From Apiosordaria backusii (lineage: Eukaryota > Ascomycota > Sordariomycetes > Sordariales > Lasiosphaeriaceae), in NCBI GenBank assembly GCA_030549205.1, contig JAUKTV010000022.1, positions 1-64,000 of the forward strand: a stretch of DNA of 64,000 nt. The letters are read 5' to 3'. A program made the translations under genes and the position numbers. Below are positions 34,401 to 45,969 of this stretch, one piece after another (the first letter of the stretch is position 1; each line of letters opens with the position of its first letter). Below the pieces are notes generated by a model. The model saw only the letters and a program-made list of their open reading frames with translations. It was not told the origin of the DNA and searched no databases.

Positions 34401-36026
34401 GCTTATGTAGAAGAGATTATCGCTCTGCTGGAGATGGAGACTTTAGCGGATGCTATTATCGGCTCGCCCGAAGCTGGTCTCACCGTCGAGCAGCGCAAGC
34501 GCGTCACCATCGGTGTCGAGCTCGCTGCGAAGCCGGAGCTGCTCCTGTTCCTCGACGAACCGACCTCCGGCCTTGATTCCCAAAGCGCCTTCAATATCGT
34601 CCGCTTCCTCCGCAAACTGGCGGCCGCTGGCCAGGCCATCCTGTGCACAATCCACCAACCGAACGCCGCTCTCTTTGAGAATTTCGATCGCCTCCTCCTG
34701 TTGAAGAGCGGCGGCCGCTGCGTCTACTTTGGCGACATCGGCAAAGACGCCCATGTCCTGCGCGATTACCTGCGGCACCACGGGGCCGAAGCAAAGCCCA
34801 CCGACAACGTTGCCGAGTTCATGCTCGAGGCCATCGGTGCTGGCTCTGCACCTCGCATCGGCTCCCGCGACTGGGCCGACATCTGGGCCGATTCCCCGGA
34901 GCTCGCCAACGTGAAAGACACCATCTCTCAGCTCAAGGAGTCTCGCATCGCCTCGGCCACTGCTGCCCAGAAGGACCCTTCTCTGGAGCGGGAATACGCC
35001 TCCCCACTGTCCCACCAGCTTCGTGTCGTCGTCACGCGCGCCAACCTCGCCCACTGGCGCACACCGAACTACCTTTTCACCCGCGTCTTCAACCACGTCA
35101 TCATCGCCCTTGTCACCGGCCTCACGTTCCTCTCCCTCACCTCCTCACGCCAATCCCTCCAATACCGCGTCTTTGTCATGTTTCAAATCACCGTCCTCCC
35201 TGCGTTGATCATCGGTCAAATCGAAGTAATGTACCATCTCAAGCGCGTCCTCTTCTTCCGCGAGCAATCCTCAAAGATGTACTCGTCTTTCGTCTTCGCC
35301 TCCTCCCTCCTCATCGCAGAGATCCCCTACAGCATCCTCTGCGCGGTCCTCTTCTTCCTCCCGTTGTATTACCTCCCGGGATTGCAACCCGAGTCCGCCC
35401 GAGCAGGCTACCAATTCTTCATGATCCTCATCACGGAGTTCTTCTCCGTCACCATGGGCCAGGCCCTCTCCGCGCTCACGCCGAGCTTGTTCATATCCTC
35501 CCAGTTCGACCCCTTCATCTTTGTCACGTTCGCGCTCTTCTGCGGTGTGACGATCCCGCCGCCGCAGATGCCTGCTGGGTATAGGACTTGGTTGTATGAG
35601 CTCAACCCTTTTACCCGGTTGATCGGGGGGACGGTGGTGACGGCTCTTCATGATTTGCCGGTGGTTTGCTTGCCGGAGGAGTTAAACCACTTCACCGCTC
35701 CCGTTGGGCAGACGTGCGCAGAGTACATGGAGGCCTTTTTCGGGAATGGCGGGTCGGGGTACTTGGTGGGGGGTGGGAACGACACGAGAGACTGCAGCTA
35801 CTGCGCTTTTGAAGTGGGCAACGAGTTCTTTGAGCCGTTGGGCTTTTCGTACGGGAACCGGTGGAGGGACTTGGGGATTTTTGTGGGGTTCATTGGGAGT
35901 AACATGATTATTCTCTTCCTGGCGGTAAGTCTTTTCTTCCGGGTTGTTAACCTGGCAATTTTTGGGGAGGATAGCATGCTAATGGATAAATTACAGAGCC
36001 GATTCCTCAACTTTAACAAGCGATAA
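31453..36026 (+). CDS. PDR-type (ABCG) multidrug ABC transporter
   Basis: Exons 31453-33520 and 33580-36026 encode up to 1504 aa, normal full-size PDR length with [NBD-TMD]x2 order. NBD1: Walker A GKPGSGCTTF (residue ~197, with Cys replacing Lys, as usual in fungal PDR NBD1), signature GVSGGERKRVSIAE (~310), Walker B ILSWDNSTRGLD (~331). NBD2: Walker A GASGAGKTTLLD (~885), degenerate signature LTVEQRKRVTIG (~990), Walker B LLLFLDEPTSGLD (~1010). Each NBD is followed by about six membrane helices; a cysteine-containing loop (MTCTAESLIP ... VCTLPG) precedes the last helix of TMD1. The final 3' part contains a possible in-frame 72-nt intron (35925-35996: GTAAGT, GCTAAT, TTACAG); removing it shortens the C-terminus by 24 residues. 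Role: ATP-driven export of drugs, lipids or metabolites at the plasma membrane. Confidence 0.93.
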
Positions 36027-37129
36027 TGGTATCCCGACGATATATCTTTGACAAAGATGAGTGATGGAAGAAGCCTGGACACGAGTGTAGCGGTATGATG
36101 ACCCAGCTTAGTGAGCGAGCGAGCGTGTTCTTTTGCACTTTACACAAAGCTGTAGCAGGGGAGGTGATGAGCAGGGTAGGTAGGATTCACTTTTGAGGTA
36201 ATAATTCTTTTGGGACATTACTTTTTTGGTATGTATATAGATGGGCAGGACAGGATAGACAAACAAACCATGTAGATCAAAACGAAATTGCAAAAGAACT
36301 TATCACAATATCCCAAAGATACCTGTTGGGAGTATGTCCCTCTTTATGGGAGAACCCCCGCCCTCCCCTCCACTCCTTCGATATCTACCGTATCCCATAT
36401 CAGGGGGTGGCGACCTTCCTGGCAGCCAGCCAAAGCCCCTATTAGGTAGGAACTGGGTCGCATCTCGGAGTTTTCTCTCGTTAGTTAGTTAGTCTGAACC
36501 CAACGGTCAAAGTTTCCGGGAGTACCTACCTACCTACCTACCTACCTACCTACCTAGCCTACTTTTGGGATGAGAGACAGAGAGGTACCCGTCGGTCCGG
36601 CTTCTTCTTCTTCCTTAACTCAGGGGCTTGGTCCGAGATTCCCACCAGTGGCGCCTCACCAGTGGAACTTCAGAACTTCTTCCCGCTCTCTCTGTCAAGG
36701 TATAAGACTCCGAATTCCCGGCTGCAAAAGCTGCAAAACTTCTTCCCTCGGCATTTCTCGATAAGCAACAAACTGGATGTGGTTCATCAGATGCATGCAT
36801 ATAGCTGGTTCAAGGAACCCTGGTTCAAGGAAAGTCGTTTCGAAGAGCCAAGATAGTATCCTGCTAGCAAATCCTCCGCCACTCAAGCCAAATCACAGCA
36901 ACAGACAATCATTGTGTAGGAGAAAATAATATTCATTCCATCATGCCTTGACTAAACTAAACGCAAGGATACGAAAAACAAAAACGCAAACAACAGAAAC
37001 CACAAAGAAAACCCCTGGGAATCAACGTTTGCAAAAGAGCCGTATCAACAACCCATGAACCGCCAGATCCAGTCTGTCCCGTCGCATAACACTCATCCCT
37101 TCATTATCCGCGTAGTAGCAAAAATCTAT
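36027..37129. other. Convergent intergenic region with TACC microsatellite
   Basis: Space between convergent genes. Apart from the (TACC)n array at 36523-36556, no feature is seen. Confidence 0.5.
36523..36556 (+). repeat. (TACC)n microsatellite
   Basis: About eight and a half uninterrupted TACC units. Confidence 0.85.
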
Positions 37130-38016
37130 CTAGTGGATAACCTTCGACTCCCCAGTCCCCGCCGGGGCAGTAGGCTTGGTCTCACTCTCCACCGCCGCCG
37201 CATTAGCAGGCGCGCCGCCGGGCACCTCCTCGTTCGGCTTGGCCGCGCCACCAGTAAACCGGCCAAAGACCTTATCCAACCCCGAAGCCGCATACGCGTC
37301 GCCGCCGTGCTCCGCCTTCTTCAGGTCCGCCAGCCGTCTCGCCTCGGCATGGATATCCTGCACTTGCTTGGAGCTGGTCGTGTAAAAGTCAACCAGCTTC
37401 TTGCCCGTGGGGCTCTGCGTTGCCTTCTCAAAGTAGCTTGTCAACCCCGTGAGCAACGAGTTGGCACGGGCGGTCAGGCCGTAGCTGGCATCGGCTGCCT
37501 TGGCCTTGTCGGTGGCATGTGTGCGCTCGTCCAGTTGCTTAACGGTGTTGACGAACTTGTTGGTGACGCCGTGCTTCTCGTCGAGTTGGATGGCTTTCTC
37601 GAGGCCAACATCAGCGACGACGTAGCCGTGGGCGAGAATCTCGGCCAGGACGCGAGCGCGAGGCTTCTCTTCTTGGGTCAGGCCGGCGTCGGGGGAGCGG
37701 TCGGTGGGGGCGTCGGGGTGGTCCTCGTCATCGGAGGAGCCGCCGGTGACGGAGATTTCGTTGGTGCCGAGCTTGGTGTGGTTGAGGAGGAGGGCGGTGC
37801 GGGCGGCGGTTTCCTTCTCGAAGTTGACGGTTGCGGACTTGGTCTCGCCTTCGGAGGTGACGTCGATGGAGTTGATCTTGCCGCTGTGAGGGTTGTTAGA
37901 AAGCGAGGCTGGAAGAAGGAAGGAGCGAAAGGGGCTTACCAGAAGCTGAAGAAGTCTTTGATCTCCTTGTCCTCGGTCCCGGGGGCAATGTTCTTGACGT
38001 AAACGGTGGTCGCCAT
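37130..38016 (-). CDS. vip1: Vip1-like RRM protein
   Basis: Exon 1 is 38016-37940 and exon 2 is 37883-37130, encoding 276 aa; the 56-nt intron (GTAAGC, CTAAC, CACAG) lies inside the RRM, phase 2. RNP2 is TVYVKNI (residues ~3-9) and the RNP1-like segment is SATVNFEKETAARTALL (~40-56). After an acidic linker with DDEDHPD comes a helical region (KPRARVLAEILAHGYVVADV, YFEKATQSPTGKKLVDFYTT), as in fission-yeast Vip1 and related proteins with an RRM followed by amphipathic helices. Role: RNA-binding protein of unclear target. The C-terminus is Ala/Pro/Glu-rich and disordered. Confidence 0.85.
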
Positions 38017-38851
38017 TTTGGAAGTGGTTGTTGGGTAGATAGTGTAACGGTGCGGGGTTGTGTTGTCAGGTGTCTGGTGTTTAGAGATCTGTTCGCAGAG
38101 GTTGCAGATGTTTTGGTATCAAGTTCTTGAAAGATAGAGAAATGTAAGTTAACGGGTTTGAAGATGGATCGGAGAAAGAGTCTGGGAGGCCAACCTTTTT
38201 GTTAAATGCTTGCGGAGGCCGCGTAGTGGTTGCCAAGATGATGCGTTATGAGCTGGAACGAGCTCGAAGCAGAGAAAGGAGGGGCATGTCGTCATCGGCT
38301 GATCGAGGGGGTATGGACTGTGGCTGTGTGGCAGGTCGCCAATCAACCGAACACCTGAGTGCACACAATTGCTCCTGAGAGACCCGTTAAGCTGTGTGGT
38401 TTGGCTTCTGCTTTCAGGGACGATGACCCCAGGATGTTGATGACGTTTTTAGCATGTGAAGCTTGTCCCTCGCAATCTATCTATACCACCAAACGATTCT
38501 AACCGTGATGCTTGTGACTGTCCGACGCTGTGCGTAGACTATCTGGCCAGAAATTCTGCCATTTGAGCGATACTTAGTCTTCATTTATAATCCTATATCG
38601 TCGCGAGGAATTGAACCATTCGGTGTGAACATGGTCTCATTACTTCATCGCAGGGATAGACATCATCATCAGTGCACGGGCCACATGTATTTTCACCAAG
38701 CATTCGGATGGTCTCTACGGAGAATATTTGTGCTTGTCAAAATTCCCTTCCGTTTCTGGGGAGGTTGAAATGTCATTATGCCAACAGAAAATTCCTAACG
38801 CCGCCAGTCCATGTCGCAGGCATGTATCGTACAAAAGAAACCATCAATCCA
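38017..38851. other. Intergenic, no gene seen
   Basis: Upstream region of the RRM gene and 3' region of the small gene ending at 38852. Nothing recognisable. Confidence 0.5.
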
Positions 38852-39129
38852 TTACTGTGACTCTCCCATTTTGGTGTTCTTGGCGAACTTCTTGGTGACC
38901 TCGTCGTCCATTGGGCCCTTGGGGTTGGATGTCAAGTTCTTCACAAAAGTTAGCGGCTGTTTACTAGGTAGACAGATGATAGCTTCGACATGACCTACCT
39001 CGAGACCAGTCTTGTTGGTTTGCTCCTTGTTGGTAGCATCATCGGTACCCTTGCCGCCGGCTGGGGGGTCGTTGAGCTGCTTTCCGGACTGCTCCTCAGG
39101 GGGGGGGATTGGGCGGCGCGCTCAGACAT
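38852..39129 (-). CDS. Small conserved hydrophilic protein (~73 aa, apparent 1-nt frameshift)
   Basis: Exon 1 is 39129-38999 and exon 2 is 38938-38852; the intron (60 nt) has GTAGGT, a CGCTAACTT branch site and GTGAAG. The exon 1 frame reads LNDPPAGGKGTDDATNKEQT then GLE, spliced to NLTSNPKGPMDDEVTKKFAK, which is coherent protein. It only connects to the ATG (MSERAAQS..) if the C9 run (G9 on the plus strand, 39099-39107) has one more base. With nine, exon 1 ends out of frame and hits a stop. No alternative ATG exists in the good frame. This looks like a small, stress-type hydrophilic fungal protein; family not named. It is too short and split to appear as a long open frame. Confidence 0.65.
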
Positions 39130-40029
39130 GATGGATAGGGTTGGTTGTTATTGCAAGAGTCAAGTCCTGTAAGTTTGATGACTCAAATATTGGCGGTTGT
39201 TCAGACGCAGTTGAGAGACAGAAAAGTGATTTGATGAATTGTTTGCTCTTGGGGAAAAGCTGCCTCAAAGACAAGCAGGACTTATATACCAACACTCGCA
39301 ACTGACATCACTCAAACATCAATTTCCATCTGCTTGAGAGCCATTACATCATACCTCCCCATTCAAATGCAGGCGGCGTAGCGGCTTTCGAGAGCCCCGC
39401 TTTTTATGTCGATTGCTTGGCTCGCTTTGAGCTCCCAACGGCCCACTGTCCGCCGCCGTGAGCTTGCCAATCCCTTGCCCCCCAGGTTGGTTACAGCTTG
39501 TGGTTCTGAGCGAGAGGGAGGAACGCAAACTTTTTCGTTCAATTCGCAGTGTTGAGGACGTTTTTAGTGTAATCGTAGAGCGGGTGTATTGCTCAGAATG
39601 CCACTGGCTAGACGAATGACGACCAATTCCACTTTGAGATGGGCGGTGGCACAAATCCAAACGCAACCACCTACACCGCCCGTCTGCCATCCCGTCCGCG
39701 AGAAGCACAGGCCTGATTAGTGGGCACTACAGCACGTGGCGCTGTGTTGTGGTGAGCACCTCAGACGACACCCACGCCTTTCTCCGATTCCGCGAGGCGT
39801 GTGCCGGTGATTTAGTGATATCGCCCTATCTGAATTGGCCAACATCGATCCGTGTCTGGTTATCGTATGCTTCGATCAATCGGACCCTGAAACTGAGCTC
39901 GGCCACCCAACTTCCGTTAACGTTTGGCCCGGCAGCTGCTTGCGGCTTCCCCAGCTTCCTGGCCGTGCCACAAACGAAACTTCCGATCACGCATCACCCT
40001 GCTCAGCGGCACTGCTCTTCAACATTGCG
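39130..40029. other. Divergent promoter region
   Basis: Upstream region shared by the small gene (starting 39129, -) and the coiled-coil gene (starting 40030, +). The open frame from 39835 is continuous with that gene, but the protein-like region starts at the ATG at 40030. Confidence 0.5.
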
Positions 40030-41247
40030 ATGCCCGACCTCAACTCTGTCCCGCCCTCTCCCCATTTTCTCTCTCGTCGAACATCGCAGCAGATGCCACC
40101 ACCGCCTGCTCCCAGTTCACTAGTCCTGCCGTCAAACCAAGCCGCTTTGAACAACCCCAACAGCACAACCACTCCTGTTCTTCCGTCACCGCAATTCCCA
40201 CCGATGATTAGCCCATTGCCCGGTAGTACCATGGCTGGCGACAACACAGGTGTCGGCTCCGGCCCGGGACCAGTTCGGCACCCGCGCCCTCCAACTGCCG
40301 CAGAACTCCATTCCGAACTCGAGAAGGAGCAGGAGGCTCGCGTATGTTACGCCCCGTCTGTCCAAGGTCTTGAAGGGGCTCGTCTAACAAATATTTGTTT
40401 TCAGATCAACCGCCTTACTCGCGAACTCGCTACCCTGCGGGCGCTTCACAACGAATCCGTCGTCTCGAATGCATCCTCAACGAGCGCCACGGGCACCGAG
40501 CCCGGCGATCCCCGGTCCGCCCGACACATCCGCACGCTCTCCAACACAAGTACGCGAAGCAACATGGGCTCCGTATCGACCACTTCCATGGCGGGAATCT
40601 CGTCCCCTGCGCCCATCCGTCCGAGCCCTCACCAGCCGCTAGGCGGCGTGACCCTCTCCCGGCAAGGTAGCTCCGCGTCCCGCCGGACTGGCTCCCCGGC
40701 CCCTCTGGGTCTGTACGGCTCCAGCTACTCCAACGAACCCACCCTGGCGAACTACTTTTCCTCTAGGGTTCCCCACGGCAGTAGCAGCACCTCTGTTCTC
40801 GCCACCCCTGGCTCAACGAGCGACCTGTCGCCAGGCTTGATCCCGGCCACGGACCGCTACCAGGAGACAGCGTTTTACCGCGAGCAGCTCGAGGCCACTA
40901 AGCGCGAGAATGAGGAGCTCAAGAAGAGGGTTCGGGAGCTGGAGAGGATGGTCAGGGACCGAAGAGGAAGCGATGTTAGTGCTGGCGGCGCAACTCCTGG
41001 TGCCGGCGCCTCCCGTAGGGTTAGGAGCGACAGTGTCAGTACCACGACGAGCGTTGCGGCTAGTGTGGCTACGAGCGCGACGGGAGCGGGAGGCATTAGT
41101 GTGGCCGCCCAGAGAAGTCGGCCTAGGATCACGAGTGCCACCAGCGGGAGCCAAGCTGAGGGTGGTGCGTTGGAGCAAGAAGTCAGAGTGGGGGAGAGCG
41201 CTTCGAGCTCCGGTTTGCAAAGAGGGGTGGATTTTCCTGCGAGGTGA
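40030..41247 (+). CDS. Hypothetical coiled-coil protein with in-frame intron
   Basis: Exons 40030-40341 and 40405-41247 encode 384 aa. The 63-nt intron (GTATGT, CTAACAA, TTTCAG) is in frame and stop-free, but splicing restores an uninterrupted helix: SELEKEQEAR-INRLTRELATLRAL. The N-terminus is Pro/Ser-rich (MPDLNSVPPSPHFLSRR). The middle is disordered with SP/TP and Arg sites. A second coiled coil lies at ~256-291 (FYREQLEATKRENEELKKRVRELE), and the tail is Ser/Thr/Ala-rich. No enzymatic domain; a structural or adaptor role is inference. Confidence 0.75.
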   Translation: MPDLNSVPPSPHFLSRRTSQQMPPPPAPSSLVLPSNQAALNNPNSTTTPVLPSPQFPPMISPLPGSTMAGDNTGVGSGPGPVRHPRPPTAAELHSELEKEQEARVCYAPSVQGLEGARLTNICFQINRLTRELATLRALHNESVVSNASSTSATGTEPGDPRSARHIRTLSNTSTRSNMGSVSTTSMAGISSPAPIRPSPHQPLGGVTLSRQGSSASRRTGSPAPLGLYGSSYSNEPTLANYFSSRVPHGSSSTSVLATPGSTSDLSPGLIPATDRYQETAFYREQLEATKRENEELKKRVRELERMVRDRRGSDVSAGGATPGAGASRRVRSDSVSTTTSVAASVATSATGAGGISVAAQRSRPRITSATSGSQAEGGALEQEVRVGESASSSGLQRGVDFPAR

Positions 41248-42544
41248 TGCCATAGGGGGGCGAGACATTAGGCTTTGGATGCGGGTTCACTTCTCTGCTG
41301 AGTCTGGCGAGCGTTCTGCACTATTGCGCAACAGCTTCTTTGCGAGGATACACTGTTTATTTGGGATTTGGGAAAGAAAATGGGTTAAAGGGCGTTTCTG
41401 GTTTCTCTCCTTCAAGCGACGGTTGATGGGACGTTTGGGTCTATGAGAGCTTGTTAACAGACAGATAGGCAGACATTTCAAGTATCAACGCTCGCATCAT
41501 TAGCGAGTCGATATTCCAGAACTCTCCTCAGAGGTCAGAAAGGCTGTGTCTACCATCCGTGCTTCTGTGAGGCTTGACAAGGTTCATGGGCCAGGGTGCA
41601 AAAAGGTCCAAAAAGAATTTGCATTACTGCTTGAGTGGAGTTGAGAAAGAGTAGAACGACCATGCTGGGACTCGAACCCAGAACCTTTACCAGCTGGAGA
41701 TTTAACTCCAATGCGAGAGTTGAAACCGGAAAGTAACGCGCTACCATTGCGCTACACGGCCTGTGACAGGTTGGTGGAGTTCAGGCTGGTGGTTGGGTTT
41801 GTCATGGTGTTTTGCAGAGTTTTCCAATGATTGAAGCTACCAACACGTTTGTAAGTGCAGAGTCTCAGGATGACAATGACACAAAGTCTATGTTGTTTTT
41901 GATACGCACCTTACTGCCACTCCTTCACTTTCTTGCGTCAAATGCCCGGGCCCCAGCCAGATCACCTCTCTCTGGAAAATCGAGATGCTTCAACGCTGAT
42001 GCATATGTGGGGTTCATTCCCATTGGCTTTCAATTATACGATGTCGTCCATGTCGTACACATTGGCCCCCTCCAGTCGGTGACACTGAGCGAATATCGCT
42101 CGACGCTGCCATAGGTAGCCTGTTGTAGTTTAGGTAATCCCCGCCGGTTTCACCCGACTCTCCCCTGAACCCCTGAGCGGCCAAGGGAACTTTCAACATC
42201 TCCCGAATCACCACCTGACTGAGAAGAAACTGCATGCAAAGAGAGATAGGGAGCTATCGGAATCAGCTCACCAAATTGTCAGTTTTTGGAACTGATTTGC
42301 AGATCCTTTCAGAATCTTTGGACTTCCATCAGCGGTCTGCACTACTGTCAGGTCCCGCCAAGGTAACCTCAATGGACTGACTCAGAGCTGTACATGCACC
42401 TATATATATACCCCATCCAAGAACCTCCTTGAGCCTCGTTGCCAACATCTCTCAACAATACACCTCATTTCCACCACCATCGCTACCCTCCCATCACATT
42501 ATCGTCAAACAGGACCTCAAGTCTTTTTTATTTTATTTTTCAAA
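41248..42544. other. Intergenic region containing a tRNA gene
   Basis: Besides the tRNA-Arg gene at 41657-41761 no other gene is supported. The motif CCCCTGAACCCCTGAGCG near 42162 recurs near 48722. A TATATATATA run at about 42405 may be the TATA element of the hydrolase gene at 42545. Confidence 0.5.
41657..41761 (-). tRNA. tRNA-Arg (anticodon CCG) with 33-nt intron
   Basis: Folded by eye on the minus strand. The acceptor stem is GGCCGTG/CATGGTC (two G-U pairs), discriminator G. The D arm is GCGC-AATGGTA-GCGC. The anticodon stem is TTACT/GGTAA with loop TT-CCG-G...T, anticodon at 41729-41727. The T arm is CTGGG-TTCGAGT-CCCAG with a good B box. The intron (41725-41693) sits one base 3' of the anticodon, the canonical position. 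The mature body is 72 nt. It decodes CGG. Confidence 0.92.
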
Positions 42545-43478
42545 ATGCCCTACTTCACCTCCCCAACCCCCGGCCCCTCAATCTCAATCTACTACATCGA
42601 TGAATCCCCCCCTTCATCCTCCACCAGCACCCCCCCATCCCACATCTGCCTCCTCATCCCAGGCATAACCTGCGACCTATCCGACTGGTCCTGGCAAGTC
42701 CCCTTCCTCCTCTCCAAGGGCTTCCGCGTCGTGACCCCCGACCCGCGAGGGCAGGGCCGGTCCTCCGCCCCTCTCCCAAGCTCCCACGACGACTTGCTCT
42801 ACACGCCCCAAAACCTCTCCTCTGACCTAGCCGCCCTGCTGTCACACCTAGAAATTACAAAAAACGTGATTGTGATTGGCCACTCGTTGGGCACCTGCAC
42901 GGCGGTTCATCTCGCTGCGACGCGCCCGGAGATGGTGGTGGGGATGGTGCTGCTTGACCCGCTGCACTGCATGCCGTCTGCCACCTGCGACGAGCTCTTT
43001 TCTGACCCGGGGACGACGATGCAGAACTTGATGATGGAGTTCGCGGCGAGGGGGTTGGTGCCGACTACGAATCCGGGTCCGGAATGGGATTGGCATATGA
43101 CGTGGATTCAGAGAAGGGGGATGGTGAGTTTTTGCAATTTTTCCCAAACCGAAAAAAAAATGAACAGGATCGTTTTATTAGGGAGATACTGACAGGAGAA
43201 AACAGGCCCAAGAACCGGCTATCACAGCGGCTATGACGTATGCCTGCTGGACAAATAAGGAAGGGCTAGGGAGGAAGGAGGTGTCGATGGAGTTGGGGAA
43301 GAAGATCCAGGCGAAGAGGTTGACGCTGGGAAATAGTGAGTATTGGGTTCAGACGGATAAGGAGATGGGGGTTGAGACGGGGGTGGTGGGTGGAGTCGGG
43401 CATTGGTTTCATCATGTGAAGAGCGGGGAGGTGAATGCGACGCTGGGGAGCTGGTTGGAGAAGCATGGGTTTTGTTGA
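42545..43478 (+). CDS. Alpha/beta hydrolase
   Basis: Exons 42545-43123 and 43206-43478 encode 283 aa; the intron is 82 nt (GTGAGT ... AACAG). The oxyanion/strand motif is ICLLIPG (residues ~34-40), followed by VVTPDPRGQGRS (~62-73). The nucleophile elbow is GHSLG with Ser114, and the catalytic His is near residue 259 in GVGHWFHH. This is the classical fold of esterases, epoxide hydrolases and haloperoxidase-like enzymes. There is no signal peptide, so it is cytosolic. The substrate cannot be inferred. The 5' half uses C-ending codons and the 3' half G-ending ones. Confidence 0.85.
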
Positions 43479-44295
43479 TGATATGATGGTCGAGGATGGG
43501 CTCTGATGAAGAAGAGGCCTAGGTGTATGATAGTGTAGAACAGTCGCTGCTCATTACGTGCGAACCATGAAATACCATGAATGATATATTCCTCGCCAGT
43601 AACAACAACTGTACTTCGCTATGGCAACACAGCCATGAAAAAATCGGGAGAGTAAGTGTGCTTGTTAGGAAAGGGACTTGAAAGGCGGGTCGAGGGTATA
43701 TGTACTAAGTCCACGTTGTGCCATTCAACGACTCCTATCAGTACCAATTCTGTCCAAATGGTGCTGGTGCCTTGCGTTAGGAGGTCCCCGTTTAATTGTT
43801 CAGAAGTGGCATACGCCTGGAATTGTTAAACCCACTGGTGTTTTCGAAGCTAGATATCCCCTTAGGTAGACTGGGCGGGGGTTCCCAGTGAGCTTTTGCA
43901 ACTTTCTCATATCTTGAGTTTCTGTTTCAATATCAATCCACAAATCTAGTCCTCTGATAATCGGCCTGGTTTTGCAGGTTGTGAATGTCCTGCGTTGCTC
44001 GAGGCCTTGGGTTCTTCCAGAAGCAAATAATTTTCCACCTAGGGAGCAATTGTCGCAAACCTCGCCGTCGATTCACTTTGAGCTTCGGAGCAAGCCATGA
44101 GATGATGAAAAACTGCCCCACTAGGGAACCTGATAAAGTTCCCTCTCTTGCTAGAAATTTCACCAGTGGCCCCGGCCTGCTGAAATCTTTCCTCCCTGCG
44201 ATAGTATCAAACTGCAACCACGGCAACCACCCAGCAACATCGCCGCCCATTTTCAACTGCGAATACCCTTTTCTACAACTCGAACAATTAAGGCC
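43479..44295. other. Intergenic, no gene seen
   Basis: 3' region of the hydrolase and upstream region of the next gene; nothing recognisable. Confidence 0.5.
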
Positions 44296-45969
44296 ATGTC
44301 ACCACCCATAAACTTCGAGCCTCAAGACGCCATCATGGCTTGCGATCTCAAACCAATCACGCGCCGTGAAGCGATTATCGCACTCCTGAAAAGGGAAGAC
44401 AGGGCTCTGTTCGCGAAGCTCCATTCAAAGGGCGTGCTCCGGGTCTCCCTTTCAAAGACCAAAGCCCTCAGTTTCCACATCAGCACATTTCTTGACCAGA
44501 TACCATTCCCACCGAGTTGGTACGTGATTAATCACCCCGAGCCGTCTCGGATTTCACATCTCAGCGTTCAGAGATCGCAATGACTGACACTGTTGCCCAG
44601 CGACTCTTCTCCCAAGTCGTCCCCCAAAACGGTCGCCTTTAATGAGCCTCCTCCCGGTCGCAATCCTCCCAGTGGAGAGCTCAAGAAAGAAAAGAAGAAG
44701 ATCTACGGAGTCCTTAACCTCCCCACCCTTACCACCCACAAGGAGTACACCTGCCGCGAAGCAACTCAACCTCTCACCATCCCCTGGCCCAAAGCTGGCG
44801 ACAACCTCACCGAAAGCAACCCACCAACCTGCCAGATGCTTCTGCACGACGACATAACCAGATCGTGCACCGAATACGACGCCTGGGTCCGGCCCGCAGC
44901 CAACCTCGACCTCGCCGCCAGCACCCCAAACCCATGCCTCCACACCCGCTGGTACGGCGCCATCACTGCCCTCTCCAACCTCGCCTCGCAGATGCTCTCC
45001 CGCACCTTCACCAGACAAAACATCACCACCCTGCACTCCCCCATCCTGAACAAGGCCGAGGTCCGCACCATAGAGCTCAACTGCCTGCCCCGCCTGTGCC
45101 TAGCTTACAGCCTCTACACGGCCCGCATTTTCATCACCGGCCGCTACAAGAAGATCGCCATCAGCCTCTGCAAGATCGTCATTCCCAACTTCATCCACGA
45201 GGCGCAGTACATCCTCACTGTCTGCGACAAGCCTTGGGACCGGGCCCTTGTTGTCTGGCTTGCGGCGGTGAAGGAAGTCTACAACATGCTGAGGACGATG
45301 GAGCTCTGGCTCGAGGAGGCGGTCGAAAAGATGGAGAGGTCAGTCAGGTATCTGGGGTTGGCCGGGTTGAAGAAAGAAAGCTTGGACGGGGAGGTTGTTC
45401 CGGAGAAGGATGTCGTTCCGGCGGGGGAGCTGGTGCCGATGTATCAATGTCTTCGGGAGGTGAAGGGGGCGATGCGGAGGTGTGCGATTGAGGGGATACG
45501 AGAGGATGAAAAAAAGATCAGGGACGCGGTCGGGCGGTTGATGGATAGGGTGCACCCGTTGACGGGGCTGGGGAATGACAAGGATGCAAAGGAGTTTCTT
45601 GAGGGTTTGTGGGCTCTGGAGGAGGAGGAGGATGAGGAGAGTGATGATAATGATGATGATAATGAAGATGAAGAAGAGGAGGAGAAGGGGGATGAGTCCG
45701 ATGACGAGATGGAGGATGACGAGATGGAAGATGACGAATCTGATGACGAATCTGATGAAGGCGAGGATGAGTTATTTAGCCAAGGTATTGAGGGCTCAAT
45801 GAACGACGGGGGAGCGAATGGTCTGGCTGGATTGAACGATGATCTGGAGGGCGACTTTGACAGAGAGCTGAGGAAGCAGAAGCCTGTGATCGTAAAGGCA
45901 ATTTTGACTGCCTCGGCCGACATTCGTGCCGTTTGCGAGCAGTGGAGGAGCCACCTGGCTTTTATTTAG
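44296..45969 (+). CDS. Hypothetical protein with acidic stretch
   Basis: Exons 44296-44519 and 44601-45969 encode 530 aa. The 81-nt intron (GTACGT ... GCCCAG, with GACTGACAC branch) is phase 2 and joins IPFPPS-C-DSSPKSSPK. A helical N-terminus (REAIIALLKREDRALFAKLH) precedes a Lys/Pro linker. Residues ~120-400 look globular and helical (WYGAITALSNLASQMLSRT, YKKIAISLCKIVIPNFIHEA). Then comes an almost unbroken Asp/Glu run (~415-467), and the C-terminus ends in a last helix (IRAVCEQWRSHLAF). Not recognised. The acidic tract suggests a nuclear or histone/RNA-interacting protein; that is inference. Confidence 0.65.

Noticed and set aside
34443..35096. 217-codon minus-strand frame inside the ABC transporter
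   Set aside because: Shadow of GC-rich NBD2 coding sequence.
44865..45491. 208-codon plus-strand frame rich in His/Pro/Arg
   Set aside because: Out-of-frame shadow within the acidic-tract gene.
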